Source: Thermoplasmatales archaeon SW_10_69_26 (GTDB lineage: Archaea > Thermoplasmatota > SW-10-69-26). From it: 64,000 nt of DNA. Below are positions 63,961 to 64,000 of the stretch, piece by piece (the stretch's first letter is position 1; each line of letters starts with the position of its first letter). A program made the position numbers and the translations under genes. Location: the NCBI GenBank assembly GCA_003009755.1, contig PXUB01000037.1:1-64000 (forward strand). The letters are read 5' to 3'. The notes beneath the pieces were generated by a model. The model had not been told where the DNA came from. It saw only the letters and a program-made list of their open reading frames with translations, and ran no database searches.

Positions 63961-64000
63961 GTGCGCGTCGGCACGTTCCTGCGGACCTGGTTCCGAGGCG
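63961..64000 (+). CDS. Start of a further gene, cut by the window edge
   Basis: GTG at 63961 opens VRVGTFLRTWFRG and remains open to the last base. The TATA box 25 nt upstream supports a real start. Thirteen residues do not allow a family call. Confidence 0.4.
   Translation, partial: MRVGTFLRTWFRG

Overview
The window is GC-rich archaeal DNA, most likely from a euryarchaeon related to Thermoplasmatota or haloarchaea. Informational genes place it: deoxyhypusine synthase, TruD, RNA polymerase subunit L, exosome Csl4, Nmd3 with its DUF424 partner, aEF1-beta next to an HVO_2753-type zinc protein, and an HVO_0476-type zinc protein. The proteins are strongly acidic (many D/E, few K), which suggests a saline habitat. 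Many starts lie about 24-31 nt below a TATA-like box (TTTA/CTTAT/TTTAA) with no Shine-Dalgarno sequence, so leaderless transcription looks common. Genus and species cannot be named from the sequence alone.

Layout. 0-5.9 kb: surface lipoproteins, a deoxyhypusine synthase/aminotransferase pair, and an RNase Z-like hydrolase. 5.9-7.1 kb: no convincing gene, but hairpin-rich. 7.1-14.5 kb: csl4-rpoL-truD, an RNA methyltransferase pair, and dnaJ/dnaK. 14.6-18.8 kb: acyl-CoA ligase and the biotin carboxylase/BCCP part of an acyl-CoA carboxylase. 18.8-32.6 kb is the accessory heart of the window. It holds a long minus-strand operon of secreted proteins (a repeat protein, a giant subtilase whose peptidase sits inside the same repeats and which carries a frameshift, and a parallel beta-helix protein). 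It also holds a PIN/ribbon-helix-helix toxin-antitoxin pair between two copies of a 134-bp duplication, transposase fragments of two families, and a recombination junction where a piece of a moxR gene joins a surface protein to a truncated regulator.

32.6-46.5 kb: three ABC-2-type ATPase/permease pairs, one with a secreted partner, and a five-gene overlapping operon (Ig/DUF4129 protein, membrane protein, MoxR ATPase, DUF58 protein, membrane protein). 46.6-54 kb: conserved housekeeping genes (DUF424, Nmd3, creatininase-type amidohydrolase, TatA-like protein, HVO_0476 protein, FolD, acyl-CoA dehydrogenase, HVO_2753 protein, aEF1-beta). 54-60 kb: a complete branched-chain amino-acid-type ABC importer (binding lipoprotein, two permeases, two ATPases). 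60-64 kb: an M20 peptidase, a 573-bp element with terminal inverted repeats, a DUF2188 protein and two sulfotransferases.

Together the genes suggest a heterotroph that takes up and oxidises amino acids and acyl compounds (Liv importer, acyl-CoA ligase, acyl-CoA dehydrogenase, biotin carboxylase). It appears to invest heavily in its cell surface: large secreted repeat proteins, sulfotransferases, exporters and a MoxR/DUF58 system. The 18.8-32.6 kb stretch is the least stable part and holds the most unusual biology.
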